From Bacteroidales bacterium UBA4459 (GTDB lineage Bacteria > Bacteroidota > Bacteroidia > Bacteroidales > F082): a stretch of DNA of 7,878 bases. This document shows, in pieces, positions 1 to 6,085 of the stretch. The stretch spans positions 1 to 7,878 of the forward strand of contig DGOT01000258.1 of NCBI GenBank assembly GCA_002389465.1, in the 5' to 3' direction. The translations under genes were made by a program, and so were the position numbers. The notes under the pieces are model-generated. The model ran no database searches, was not told the DNA's origin, and was given only the letters and a program-made list of their open reading frames with translations. Position 1 is the stretch's first letter; each line of letters begins with the position of its first letter.

Positions 1-578
1 GTAGCAAGCATGCCAGAATACTCTCGTTTAAACACATTCTTGAAAGAAAAAGGCATCTCATTCTTTTCGTATTTCCTGAAGCAGGGTATAAACGCTGGCG
101 TTCGTCCGGCCCACGTCGTATAGTCACTCCCGAATTTCTGTTCCAGAAATCGTTCCTCGGCAAACATGATTCGTTCATAATACAACCAGAACAACAGTGA
201 AACGATAACGACAAAAGAGAAGTTAAGCGTGAAAAGCACAATGCCAATCCACATAAAATAATTCCCAAGGTAAAGCGGATGCCTGACCATCGAATAAATT
301 CCTTTTGTATTTAACGATTCTGCCACCTGCCCTTCTTTAGTATTCCTGCCCGAAGTACCTTTTGGCGTAGTTCCAATCGCTATGGCTCTGATAACAAACC
401 CCAGCACACTTAAAAAAACCGCAATAAAAGTCAGGATATGTTTTGCCTTATCAGGTAAATAATATGTATCGGTAAGATATACTACCGGAATTGCTGCCAG
501 AAAAAGAATAACGGGCAATTCGCCCCTGTGTCTGAACAGCCAGTTACCACTCTTTTCACATGAATTGATCAATGCCAT
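1..578 (-). CDS. ICMT-like membrane methyltransferase, possibly lipid A phosphate methyltransferase-like (3' end outside window)
   Basis: The frame runs open from the ATG at 578 to the left edge, giving 192 complete codons and no stop. This ATG is the only possible start, because an in-frame TAA lies five codons upstream. Hydrophobic segments are visible at about residues 21-37, 48-69 and 104-134. The family signature of isoprenylcysteine carboxyl methyltransferase-like (ICMT/PEMT) enzymes is clear: Gly-Ile-Tyr-Ser-Met-Val-Arg-His-Pro-Leu-Tyr-Leu-Gly at 93-105, then paired glutamates 141-142 and an FGSDY..W.....P segment at 149-165. In this family these parts bind S-adenosylmethionine at the membrane face. 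The protein continues at least 27 residues past the usual ICMT end, as in the longer Bacteroidota and LmtA-like lipid A phosphate methyltransferases known to me. The substrate is therefore inferred, not shown. It lies 60 bases downstream of the glycosyltransferase on the same strand but has its own promoter. I am confident of the family and unsure of the substrate. Confidence 0.85.
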   Translation of the reverse strand, partial: MALINSCEKSGNWLFRHRGELPVILFLAAIPVVYLTDTYYLPDKAKHILTFIAVFLSVLGFVIRAIAIGTTPKGTSGRNTKEGQVAESLNTKGIYSMVRHPLYLGNYFMWIGIVLFTLNFSFVVIVSLLFWLYYERIMFAEERFLEQKFGSDYTTWAGRTPAFIPCFRKYEKNEMPFSFKNVFKREYSGMLA

Positions 579-598
579 AGTAAAACTTGTTTATAAGG

Positions 599-616
599 CA
601 AAAATACCATTTTTTG
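599..616. repeat. 6-6-6 inverted repeat over the -7 element
   Basis: CAAAAA at 599-604 and TTTTTG at 611-616 are perfect reverse complements separated by six bases (TACCAT). The left arm overlaps the -7 element of the ICMT-like gene promoter. It is A/T-rich, so chance is a real alternative. It could be an operator half of a regulator site. It is not a credible terminator because the stem is almost all A-T pairs. Confidence 0.35.
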
Positions 617-630
617 AATTCCTGTTCAAA
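613..630. repeat. 6-6-6 inverted repeat over the -33 element
   Basis: TTTGAA at 613-618 and TTCAAA at 625-630 are perfect reverse complements around a six-base spacer. The right arm contains the -33 TTTG (minus strand), and the repeat shares four bases with the dyad at 599-616. The site begins nine bases after the glycosyltransferase stop. As RNA it would form a six-pair hairpin without a U tract, so an operator is the more likely reading than a terminator. Both are inference. Confidence 0.4.
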
Positions 631-638
631 CAGAAGAT

Positions 639-1787
639 TTAGCGGGCAAACGACTCCAGCCATTCGGATAATATTTTGACAAGCACAGGGTAGGAATAAT
701 TCTTCACGGCACGGGCTCGGCACGACCGCGACATCTGTTTTCTCAAACCCGAATTTTGCAGCAAATAGTTCACCTTATTACCCAAAGCTTTGGGATTCCT
801 TTCGGTCAGTACACCTTCAGTAGGCGTTACAATAGATGCTACTCCCCCACCTTCATAAGCAACAACAGGCGTTCCGCCAGCCAGTGCTTCAGCATAAATT
901 ATCCCAAAGTGCTCTTTCTTTTCCGGTGCCGCTACAAGTAAAGTTGCCCTGTTGATTAGTCTGGCCTTATCTTCTGAAGACACAAAGCCCAGGAATCTTC
1001 CCCTGCTGCCAAGTTTCTTTTCAAGTTCACTCCTCAGTTCACCATCCCCGATAAAAATCGTTTCAGCATATTCGCTGTAATGCTCCGATGCATCCACTAC
1101 ATTCTGCGGCCCTTTTGATTGCGTGAGCGCACCCGGACAAATCACATAAGTTTCAGGAAGATTATATTTCTCTCTGATCCCCTCTGTATTATCCGGTCTG
1201 AAATCATCCGGATCGACACCACAGGGAAGTACCAAAAACCGATTGTCAGGCACATCCACTAACGGTTTCACTAGTTCATCCCGCACATAATCCGTAGTTA
1301 CCAGAACGCCGTCAGCCTTTTCGATGGCCTCCTTGATCATCTCCCACACACGGTCATCCCACAACCCCTCATGGCGCGGTTCAATGCCCGTACCGTGTGA
1401 AAACAGCACATACGGTTTCTTAAATTTTCCAGCTATCTTTCGCGTTGCGATGGCCGTGAGATTCGCATGGTGTCCTATAACGATATCTACATCCTGAATA
1501 ATTCCTTCCAAAGCAGTTTCATAGTCAGGTAGATATTCCATAACCTCCCGATACGACATCCGCGCAGCCTGTTTTTGTAAATTACCGGCTGATGGCAGGT
1601 ACTCTTGCACCGGCACGACATCCGAGTGGAGTTTCACATCAACATTAACAGCTCCGTTTACTCCATCACCTACACCGGGATGCAGAAAATAAACCTTGTG
1701 TCCCAAGCCTATCAGATAACGGGCATGCTGACGGGCAACCTCTCCGCTACCCCTCCCTTTATTTAGCAAAAGAATTGCAATCTTCAT
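639..1787 (-). CDS. GT4-type (GT-B fold) glycosyltransferase
   Basis: This 382-residue protein transfers a sugar from a nucleotide-sugar donor; the acceptor is unknown. It has the two-domain layout of GT-B retaining enzymes. The N-terminal Rossmann half starts MKIAILLLNKGRGSGEVARQ, with the glycine-rich loop at 11-15 and Phe-Ser-His-Gly-Thr-Gly at 129-134. The linker region carries Leu-Pro-Cys-Gly-Val-Asp at 187-192. The C-terminal half has FIGDGEL at 245-251 and the GT4 hallmark EX7E, Glu292 to Glu300, followed by ALAGGTPVVAYEGGG at 301-315. The usual phosphate-binding Arg of the G-R-L...K-G motif is absent: the sequence is GAL...SKG, with Lys225 kept. No signal peptide or membrane helix is seen, so it should be cytoplasmic or peripherally attached. 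The start overlaps the symporter stop (TAATG), with an AGAGG eight bases upstream, which fixes the start. It likely builds a surface polysaccharide, glycolipid or protein glycan, but no other glycan gene is in view. Confidence 0.88.
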   Translation of the reverse strand: MKIAILLLNKGRGSGEVARQHARYLIGLGHKVYFLHPGVGDGVNGAVNVDVKLHSDVVPVQEYLPSAGNLQKQAARMSYREVMEYLPDYETALEGIIQDVDIVIGHHANLTAIATRKIAGKFKKPYVLFSHGTGIEPRHEGLWDDRVWEMIKEAIEKADGVLVTTDYVRDELVKPLVDVPDNRFLVLPCGVDPDDFRPDNTEGIREKYNLPETYVICPGALTQSKGPQNVVDASEHYSEYAETIFIGDGELRSELEKKLGSRGRFLGFVSSEDKARLINRATLLVAAPEKKEHFGIIYAEALAGGTPVVAYEGGGVASIVTPTEGVLTERNPKALGNKVNYLLQNSGLRKQMSRSCRARAVKNYSYPVLVKILSEWLESFAR

Positions 1788-3427
1788 TATTTGAACCTCT
1801 TAATCTCTCCCGATTTCAGTTTACTCCAGTAATCAATCAAATCACGACGCACTTCCGGAGCTAAGATCAACAGCCCCAGTATATTCGGAAAACCCATAGA
1901 AAGGATCATAGCATCGGAGAAATCGACAACAGAACCGAGATTGGAGGATGCGCCGATAACAATAAATACCAAATAGATTATGAAATAAGTATATCTGACA
2001 ACATTTTTGTTACCAAACCATTTCTCGAAGACCCCGCCAAACAAGTAATCAAATCCTTTCAAACCGTAATACGACCAGGATATCATTGTAGAGAAAGCAA
2101 ACAGGAATATGGCAACTACCAGAATATACGGAAAAAAGAAGATAACCTTCTCAAAAGCCATGGACGTAAGCTGTGCTCCTTCAAGACCCAGCGGATTCTC
2201 ATACGTACCCGTAAAGATCAACACCAGGGCTGTCATCGTGCAGATAACCACCGTATCCACAAAAGGTTCCATAAGTGCGACAAAACCTTCTGTTATGGGT
2301 TTATCGGTTTTAACAGCCGAGTGGGCTATAGCCGCCGAACCGACACCAGCCTCATTAGAGAAAGCCGCACGCTGGAAGCCGACAATAAGCACTCCGACAA
2401 TACCCCCCTTCAAGGCATCCGCCTCAAAGGCTCCTTCCCATATCAGGCGGAAGGCATCCCCTGTATGCTGAATATTAATAATAATGATAATCAGGGCGGT
2501 AACTACGTACAGGACTGCCATAAACGGAACTATTTTATCGGTAACCCGGGCAATACTTTTTATACCACCAATAATCACAACTCCCACAAGAACGGCCATT
2601 ATTACACCAAACCAGAACCCGTTACCTTCAATCCCCGGTACTACATAAGCTAATTGTGAAAATGCCTGATTCGCCTGAAACATATTACCCCCTCCAAACG
2701 ATCCACCAATAACCAAAAGAGCGAATAAAGCGGACAGGACTATTCCCAGCCACTTTAGGTTTTTTTTCTCCAACCCATACCTTAAATAATACATAGGACC
2801 TCCCGAAACCACACCGTTCTTATCTATCTTTCGGTACTTCACACCCAAGGTACATTCTGTAAACTTTGAAGACATTCCCAGCAATCCTGCTGCGATCATC
2901 CAAAAGGTTGCACCTGGTCCGCCAATCGAGATAGCTATAGCTACACCCGCAATATTTCCCAGTCCTACCGTTGCCGAGAGGGCCGTTGTCAGTGCCTGAA
3001 AGTGCGACACCTCACCCGGTTCATTCGGATCATCATACACTCCTCTTACTAATTGAATCGCATGCTTAAACCCTCTTATGTTGACAAATTTCATTACGAT
3101 TGTGAAGGTTACCGCTCCAAAAATGAGCCATATCACAACTAACGGCAAATGTGCCTCTACCGGATTGCCATCCTTGTCAAGTATAGGATTTCCCGCATCA
3201 TCCCTAACAATAGGATCGTACAGCCCCATTGCTGAAAAGGGGTCCCAGAATAAAAACCCATTTAACACATCAACCGCCGGCTTAAATGCGATATCGATTC
3301 TCTGACTGATCGTTATATCCTGGTTTTCTGACGTATCTCCGTTATAAACTCTCAGTGTATCCTGGGCATGTGTAATACTATTTGTAAATAAGATAAAGGC
3401 AATTATTAAGAACAGTTTTTTCGTCAT
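1787..3427 (-). CDS. AgcS-family alanine/glycine:cation symporter
   Basis: This inner-membrane secondary transporter couples uptake of alanine, glycine or similar small amino acids to Na+ or H+ (TC 2.A.25). The family signatures are strong: SATVGLGNIAGVAIAISIGG at 151-170, SGGPMYYLRYGL at 208-219, GFQRAAFSNEAGVGSAAIAH at 350-369 and the following EPFVDTVVICTMTALV at 387-402. About ten to eleven hydrophobic helices are visible. I start it at the ATG at 3427 (546 residues). A TTG nine bases upstream opens the same frame but sits in a promoter-like TAGATTTG. Residues 1-22 look like a signal peptide ending THA-Q, and about 28 extra residues with two Gly-Asn-Pro turns (79-81, 87-89) sit between Trp61 and the first core helix near 95. 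Classical AgcS proteins have neither. The stop overlaps the glycosyltransferase start by one base, so the two are probably one operon. Exact substrate and ion are not determined from sequence. Confidence 0.93.
   Translation of the reverse strand: MTKKLFLIIAFILFTNSITHAQDTLRVYNGDTSENQDITISQRIDIAFKPAVDVLNGFLFWDPFSAMGLYDPIVRDDAGNPILDKDGNPVEAHLPLVVIWLIFGAVTFTIVMKFVNIRGFKHAIQLVRGVYDDPNEPGEVSHFQALTTALSATVGLGNIAGVAIAISIGGPGATFWMIAAGLLGMSSKFTECTLGVKYRKIDKNGVVSGGPMYYLRYGLEKKNLKWLGIVLSALFALLVIGGSFGGGNMFQANQAFSQLAYVVPGIEGNGFWFGVIMAVLVGVVIIGGIKSIARVTDKIVPFMAVLYVVTALIIIIINIQHTGDAFRLIWEGAFEADALKGGIVGVLIVGFQRAAFSNEAGVGSAAIAHSAVKTDKPITEGFVALMEPFVDTVVICTMTALVLIFTGTYENPLGLEGAQLTSMAFEKVIFFFPYILVVAIFLFAFSTMISWSYYGLKGFDYLFGGVFEKWFGNKNVVRYTYFIIYLVFIVIGASSNLGSVVDFSDAMILSMGFPNILGLLILAPEVRRDLIDYWSKLKSGEIKRFK
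1796..1800 (-). promoter_or_regulatory. Shine-Dalgarno-like AGAGG for the glycosyltransferase
   Basis: AGAGG on the minus strand (1800-1796) lies eight bases before the ATG at 1787, inside the last codons of the symporter gene. It is the only purine-rich ribosome binding sequence I could see ahead of any gene in this window. It supports translation starting at the overlapping TAATG rather than at an internal methionine. Confidence 0.45.
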
Positions 3428-3433
3428 AATGCG

Positions 3434-3441
3434 CAAATCTA
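3434..3441 (-). promoter_or_regulatory. Candidate -7 element for the symporter operon
   Basis: TAGATTTG (3441-3434, minus strand) matches the Bacteroidota TAnnTTTG element. About 19 bases further upstream is TTTC, one mismatch from the -33 TTTG. The expected start of transcription would fall only a few bases before the ATG at 3427, implying a nearly leaderless message. That is unusual, so this could be a chance match or the real promoter may lie further upstream. Confidence 0.3.
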
Positions 3442-3511
3442 AATTGAAAAATACGGGGGCGAAAGTTAATAAAAGTAACGCAAACTACCGGATGAATATC
3501 CATTCTTTCAC

Positions 3512-3519
3512 TATTTTTG
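3512..3519 (+). promoter_or_regulatory. Candidate -7 element for the HhH protein gene
   Basis: TATTTTTG matches TAnnTTTG and would place transcription start near 3523, leaving a leader of about 45 bases before the ATG at 3568. I see no TTG or TTTG at the right distance upstream, so the call rests on the -7 element alone. The TTG that would lengthen the downstream frame (3517-3519) is the end of this element, which argues against that TTG being a start codon. Confidence 0.4.
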
Positions 3520-3541
3520 TTTCTCATCATCTCAAACAAAA
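3515..3541. repeat. 8-bp-arm inverted repeat in the divergent intergenic region
   Basis: TTTTGTTT (3515-3522) and AAACAAAA (3534-3541) are perfect reverse complements around an 11-base spacer. The left arm overlaps the -7 element of the HhH gene and the predicted transcription start lies next to it. It could be an operator, or in RNA a weak hairpin at the very start of the leader (seven A-U and one G-C pair). The low complexity makes chance plausible. Confidence 0.35.
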
Positions 3542-3567
3542 CATTTCAAAACTGTACAAAACCTACT

Positions 3568-4509
3568 ATGTTGAACATACTCAGACGTTGGTTAACAGCA
3601 TTCTTGACACTTAACAAAAGTGAACAGCGGGGCATATTATTGCTTGTCCTGCTTATTTCTGTTGTTGGTCTCATCAATTTATTTCTGCCCCAAATGACCA
3701 GTCACGATAACCAGGCGGATATAAATGCTTTTAAAAATGAGATTGAAAAGTTTGTCATGGCCCAGCAGGTAGCTGAAGATTCTATCAGGACAGAAAAGCT
3801 ACAAAACCGGGGCGAACTAAATGAAGAACTGGCGCGTCAGAAACTAACCCCTTACCCCTTTAACCCAAATAACCTCCCCGAAGAAGCATGGGCTAAACTC
3901 GGGTTAACACAAAAACAAATAAAAACCATTAAAAATTATGAAAGCAAGGGAGGGAAATTCAGAAAGAAAGAAGACCTGAAGAAGATGTACAGTATCTCTG
4001 AGGCAGAATACATGATACTCGAACCCTATATAAACATCCCACCTAAGTTCAAAACAAAGGTTTCGCAAACAGAGAAAAAACCTTCTGCCAAGAGTGTAAG
4101 ATACCTGTCAACAGAAGTCAATGCAGCTGACTCGTCAACACTGGTTCACTCACTACACATCTCGCCCTGGATTGCCCGAAGAGTTATCAAATACAGAAAT
4201 TTACTCGGTGGGTTCAGCACTCCCGGGCAATTGAAAGAAGTATATGGCTTCGATTCTGTCATCTACAAAAAGACCGAACGTTATATTCTGGTTGACACAT
4301 CACTTATTAGCAAGTTAGACATCAATATCGCTGGTTTTAAAGAGATATTAAGGCACCCTTATATTTCGTATGACATCACTAAAAAGATAGTTAACTACCG
4401 TTCAAAAAACGGGCCATTTACTTCTACAGGACAGCTTACCGACGCGGGTATTCTTTCCGAATCTCTTTACATTAAGTTAAGGCCTTATTTGAGCGTTGAC
4501 ATACACTAA
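3568..4509 (+). CDS. Membrane-anchored protein with three ComEA-like helix-hairpin-helix repeats
   Basis: The protein has 313 residues from the ATG at 3568. A TTG at 3517 would add 17 residues, but it lies in a promoter element and the added residues look non-coding. The basic N-terminus (Arg6, Arg7, Lys17, Arg21) is followed by one hydrophobic helix at about 22-40, so by the positive-inside rule the rest should face the periplasm. A short charged, probably helical stretch (about 51-92) follows. Three tandem HhH units of about 60 residues come next: 98-157, 184-243 and 250-310, each ending in a Pro-Tyr-Ile/Leu or Arg-Tyr-Ile motif. The third (HPYISYDITKKIVNYRSKNG at 263-282) is the best match to the ComEA-type fold. 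The Gly-x-Gly hairpins that contact DNA backbone in ComEA are largely missing. I recognise the family as a common Bacteroidota 'helix-hairpin-helix domain' protein of unknown function. A DNA-uptake role should not be assumed. Confidence 0.87.
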   Translation: MLNILRRWLTAFLTLNKSEQRGILLLVLLISVVGLINLFLPQMTSHDNQADINAFKNEIEKFVMAQQVAEDSIRTEKLQNRGELNEELARQKLTPYPFNPNNLPEEAWAKLGLTQKQIKTIKNYESKGGKFRKKEDLKKMYSISEAEYMILEPYINIPPKFKTKVSQTEKKPSAKSVRYLSTEVNAADSSTLVHSLHISPWIARRVIKYRNLLGGFSTPGQLKEVYGFDSVIYKKTERYILVDTSLISKLDINIAGFKEILRHPYISYDITKKIVNYRSKNGPFTSTGQLTDAGILSESLYIKLRPYLSVDIH

Positions 4510-4574
4510 GGTTAATTACCAGTTCTATAGTCCTGAAAAATTCCTTATCATTGCCTGCGCAACACGTATTCACT

Positions 4575-6002
4575 ATGAGTAAGATTACCAAAGTTTTTAA
4601 TAAATTTCCGAAAACATTTTGGGTAGCCAACACCATCGAATTATTTGAACGCTGGGCATGGTACGGTTTTTTTATGCTGTTTGCCAATTACCTGACGTTA
4701 TCTTCCGACCTGGGAGGCCTTGAATTTTCACAAGCACAAAAAGGATGGATTATGGGTGTTGGAACCGGCATTCTTTATTTTTTACCTGTTATAACAGGTG
4801 CCATAGCTGATAAATTCGGTTATAAAAAAGTACTGGCACTGGCCTTTACCATATACACTTCGGCATTTATCTTACTGCCCTATTTCGACACGTTTACCGG
4901 AGTGTTCATTATGTACTTATACCTGGCACTCGGTGCCGCTTTATTTAAACCGGTAATTCAGGCTACGGTAGCTAAAACCACCGATGAAGAAACCTCTTCT
5001 ATAGGATTTGGAATTTTTTACATGATGGTCAATCTGGGAGCTTTTATTGGCCCGATGGTCACCTTACTATACAAACAAGCTTCCTATGACATTGTTTTTA
5101 AGATCTCAGCAGGGATCATTGCACTTAATTTCATCCTTCTATTCTTTTATAAAGAGCCCGACCGGCAAACAAACCGCGAACCGATCTCTTCCACTATTTT
5201 GCATATTTTCAAAAATATTGGCCTAGTGTTAAAGGATTTTAAATTCGTCCTTTTTCTTCTCATCGTATCTGGTTTCTGGACCATGTACAACCAGCTTTTT
5301 TTCACTTTACCCGTATTTATCACACAATGGGTTGACACGTCCGATTTGTACTACTGGTTTCAGGAACACGCTCCTTTTCTTGCCGAAAACTACGGATCTC
5401 ATGGTCAGATGGAGGCCGAATTCATTACCAACTTCGATGCTCTATTTATTATCTTGTTCCAGGTGATTATATCTTCTTTAGTAATGAGTAGAAAAGCTCT
5501 GAACACCATGGTCAGAGGCATCATCATCAGTTCTATCGGCATGGCGCTTACACTCATGACACAAAATGTGGTATTCATCATTGTAGCACTCCTTATATTC
5601 TCTGTCGGAGAAATGATGGCATCCCCAAAGATTAGTGAGTACATTGGCAGAATTGCCCCTAAAGACAAAAAAGCTTTGTATATGGGCTACTCCTTTTTAC
5701 CTTTGTTCCTTGGAAATACTTTTGCAGGTATTATTTCGGGAAATGTTTACCAGACAATGTCAGATAAGCACAGCTTATTGAAAAAAGAAGTGGCAGAACG
5801 AGGCTTACACATTCCTGCTGAGCTAACCCAAAATCAATATTTTAAGGCTGCTGCAGAAGCATTCCATATGGACGAACACCAGCTAACAAATTACCTTTGG
5901 GAAACCTATCACCCGGCTAACATCTGGCTTGTTATCATAACCATCGGCTTTACAGCTGCTGTAAGTTTGTGGTTATACAACAAATACCTCATAAAAAATT
6001 AA
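4575..6002 (+). CDS. POT/PTR2-like major facilitator transporter (probable peptide:H+ symporter)
   Basis: This 475-residue inner-membrane protein belongs to the major facilitator superfamily. It carries the hallmarks of the proton-coupled oligopeptide transporter group: E-x-x-E-R in helix 1 (Glu22, Glu25, Arg26), the MFS motif A Gly75-Ala-Ile-Ala-Asp79-Lys-Phe-Gly82-Tyr-Lys-Lys, Phe124-Lys125-Pro126 in helix 4, and FGIFYMMVNLGAF at 145-157. That last stretch fits the second PTR2 signature as I remember it. Residues 345-360 (GEMMASPKISEYIGRI) match the equivalent C-terminal helix. The likely job is proton-driven uptake of di- or tripeptides, but the family also carries nitrate and other solutes, and this member is divergent: Trp-Ala-Trp-Tyr follows the ExxER motif where Phe-x-Phe/Tyr-Tyr is usual. 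Two long polar loops (about 250-285 and 390-445) are present. I place the start at the ATG at 4575; a TTG at 4551 adds only eight unlikely residues. It lies 65 bases after the HhH gene and may be read with it. Confidence 0.9.
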   Translation: MSKITKVFNKFPKTFWVANTIELFERWAWYGFFMLFANYLTLSSDLGGLEFSQAQKGWIMGVGTGILYFLPVITGAIADKFGYKKVLALAFTIYTSAFILLPYFDTFTGVFIMYLYLALGAALFKPVIQATVAKTTDEETSSIGFGIFYMMVNLGAFIGPMVTLLYKQASYDIVFKISAGIIALNFILLFFYKEPDRQTNREPISSTILHIFKNIGLVLKDFKFVLFLLIVSGFWTMYNQLFFTLPVFITQWVDTSDLYYWFQEHAPFLAENYGSHGQMEAEFITNFDALFIILFQVIISSLVMSRKALNTMVRGIIISSIGMALTLMTQNVVFIIVALLIFSVGEMMASPKISEYIGRIAPKDKKALYMGYSFLPLFLGNTFAGIISGNVYQTMSDKHSLLKKEVAERGLHIPAELTQNQYFKAAAEAFHMDEHQLTNYLWETYHPANIWLVIITIGFTAAVSLWLYNKYLIKN

Positions 6003-6042
6003 TTTAGCGCCTAAACTATTCATATTCAAAAAGGATTTTTAA

Positions 6043-6050
6043 TATATTTG
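6043..6050 (+). promoter_or_regulatory. Candidate -7 element for the secreted protein gene
   Basis: TATATTTG matches TAnnTTTG and lies 35 bases before the ATG at 6086. It predicts a very A/T-rich leader of about 30 bases without a Shine-Dalgarno sequence, as is usual for highly expressed Bacteroidota genes. No clear TTTG -33 element is visible at the right spacing. The 83-base intergenic gap supports separate transcription from the transporter upstream. Confidence 0.45.
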
Positions 6051-6085
6051 ACAATTAATTTAATTTTTAACAAAATCTAACCACC

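Larger units (their letters stand above)
599..630 (-). promoter_or_regulatory. Bacteroidota-type promoter for the ICMT-like gene
   Basis: Read on the minus strand, a TTTG -33 element (630-627) is followed after exactly 20 bases by TATTTTTG (606-599). This matches the Bacteroidota consensus TTTG - about 19-20 bases - TAnnTTTG. Transcription would begin near 595, giving a leader of about 17 bases before the ATG at 578, with no Shine-Dalgarno sequence. The methyltransferase can therefore be transcribed separately from the symporter-glycosyltransferase pair, although read-through is also possible because I see no strong terminator between them. The two inverted repeats listed separately overlap both elements. 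Confidence 0.6.

Noticed and set aside
756..941. 61-codon plus-strand open frame inside the glycosyltransferase gene
   Set aside because: It is antisense to a strongly supported gene and shows no recognisable domain.
2109..2653. Two overlapping plus-strand open frames opposite the symporter
   Set aside because: They are antisense to conserved AgcS signature regions, have low-complexity composition, and show no family match.
3428..3436. TTG at 3436 (minus strand) as a start giving a 549-residue symporter
   Set aside because: The TTG is the end of a TAGATTTG promoter-like element, and the ATG three codons later begins a clean signal-peptide-like N-terminus.
3517..3567. TTG at 3517 as the start of the HhH protein (330 residues)
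   Set aside because: It overlaps a TATTTTTG element and an inverted repeat, and the added 17 residues show no coding character. The ATG at 3568 directly precedes the basic and hydrophobic anchor.
3429..3614. 61-codon plus-strand open frame across the divergent intergenic region
   Set aside because: It would cover both candidate promoters and overlap the start of the HhH gene in another frame, and its composition looks non-coding.
3568..4509. Annotating the HhH protein as the competence DNA receptor ComEA
   Set aside because: It is about three times longer than typical ComEA, has three degenerate repeats without the hairpin glycines, and no competence gene is nearby.
4546..4574. TTG at 4551 as the transporter start, and TATCATTG (4546-4553) as its -7 element
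   Set aside because: The eight extra residues precede a good ATG at 4575, so the TTG is not used. The promoter-like sequence has one mismatch and no partner -33 element, so it is too weak to list. Read-through from the HhH gene is equally likely.
6003..6015. TTTAG-CGC-CTAAA hairpin just after the transporter stop as a terminator
   Set aside because: It has only five base pairs with a three-base loop, and no U tract follows.
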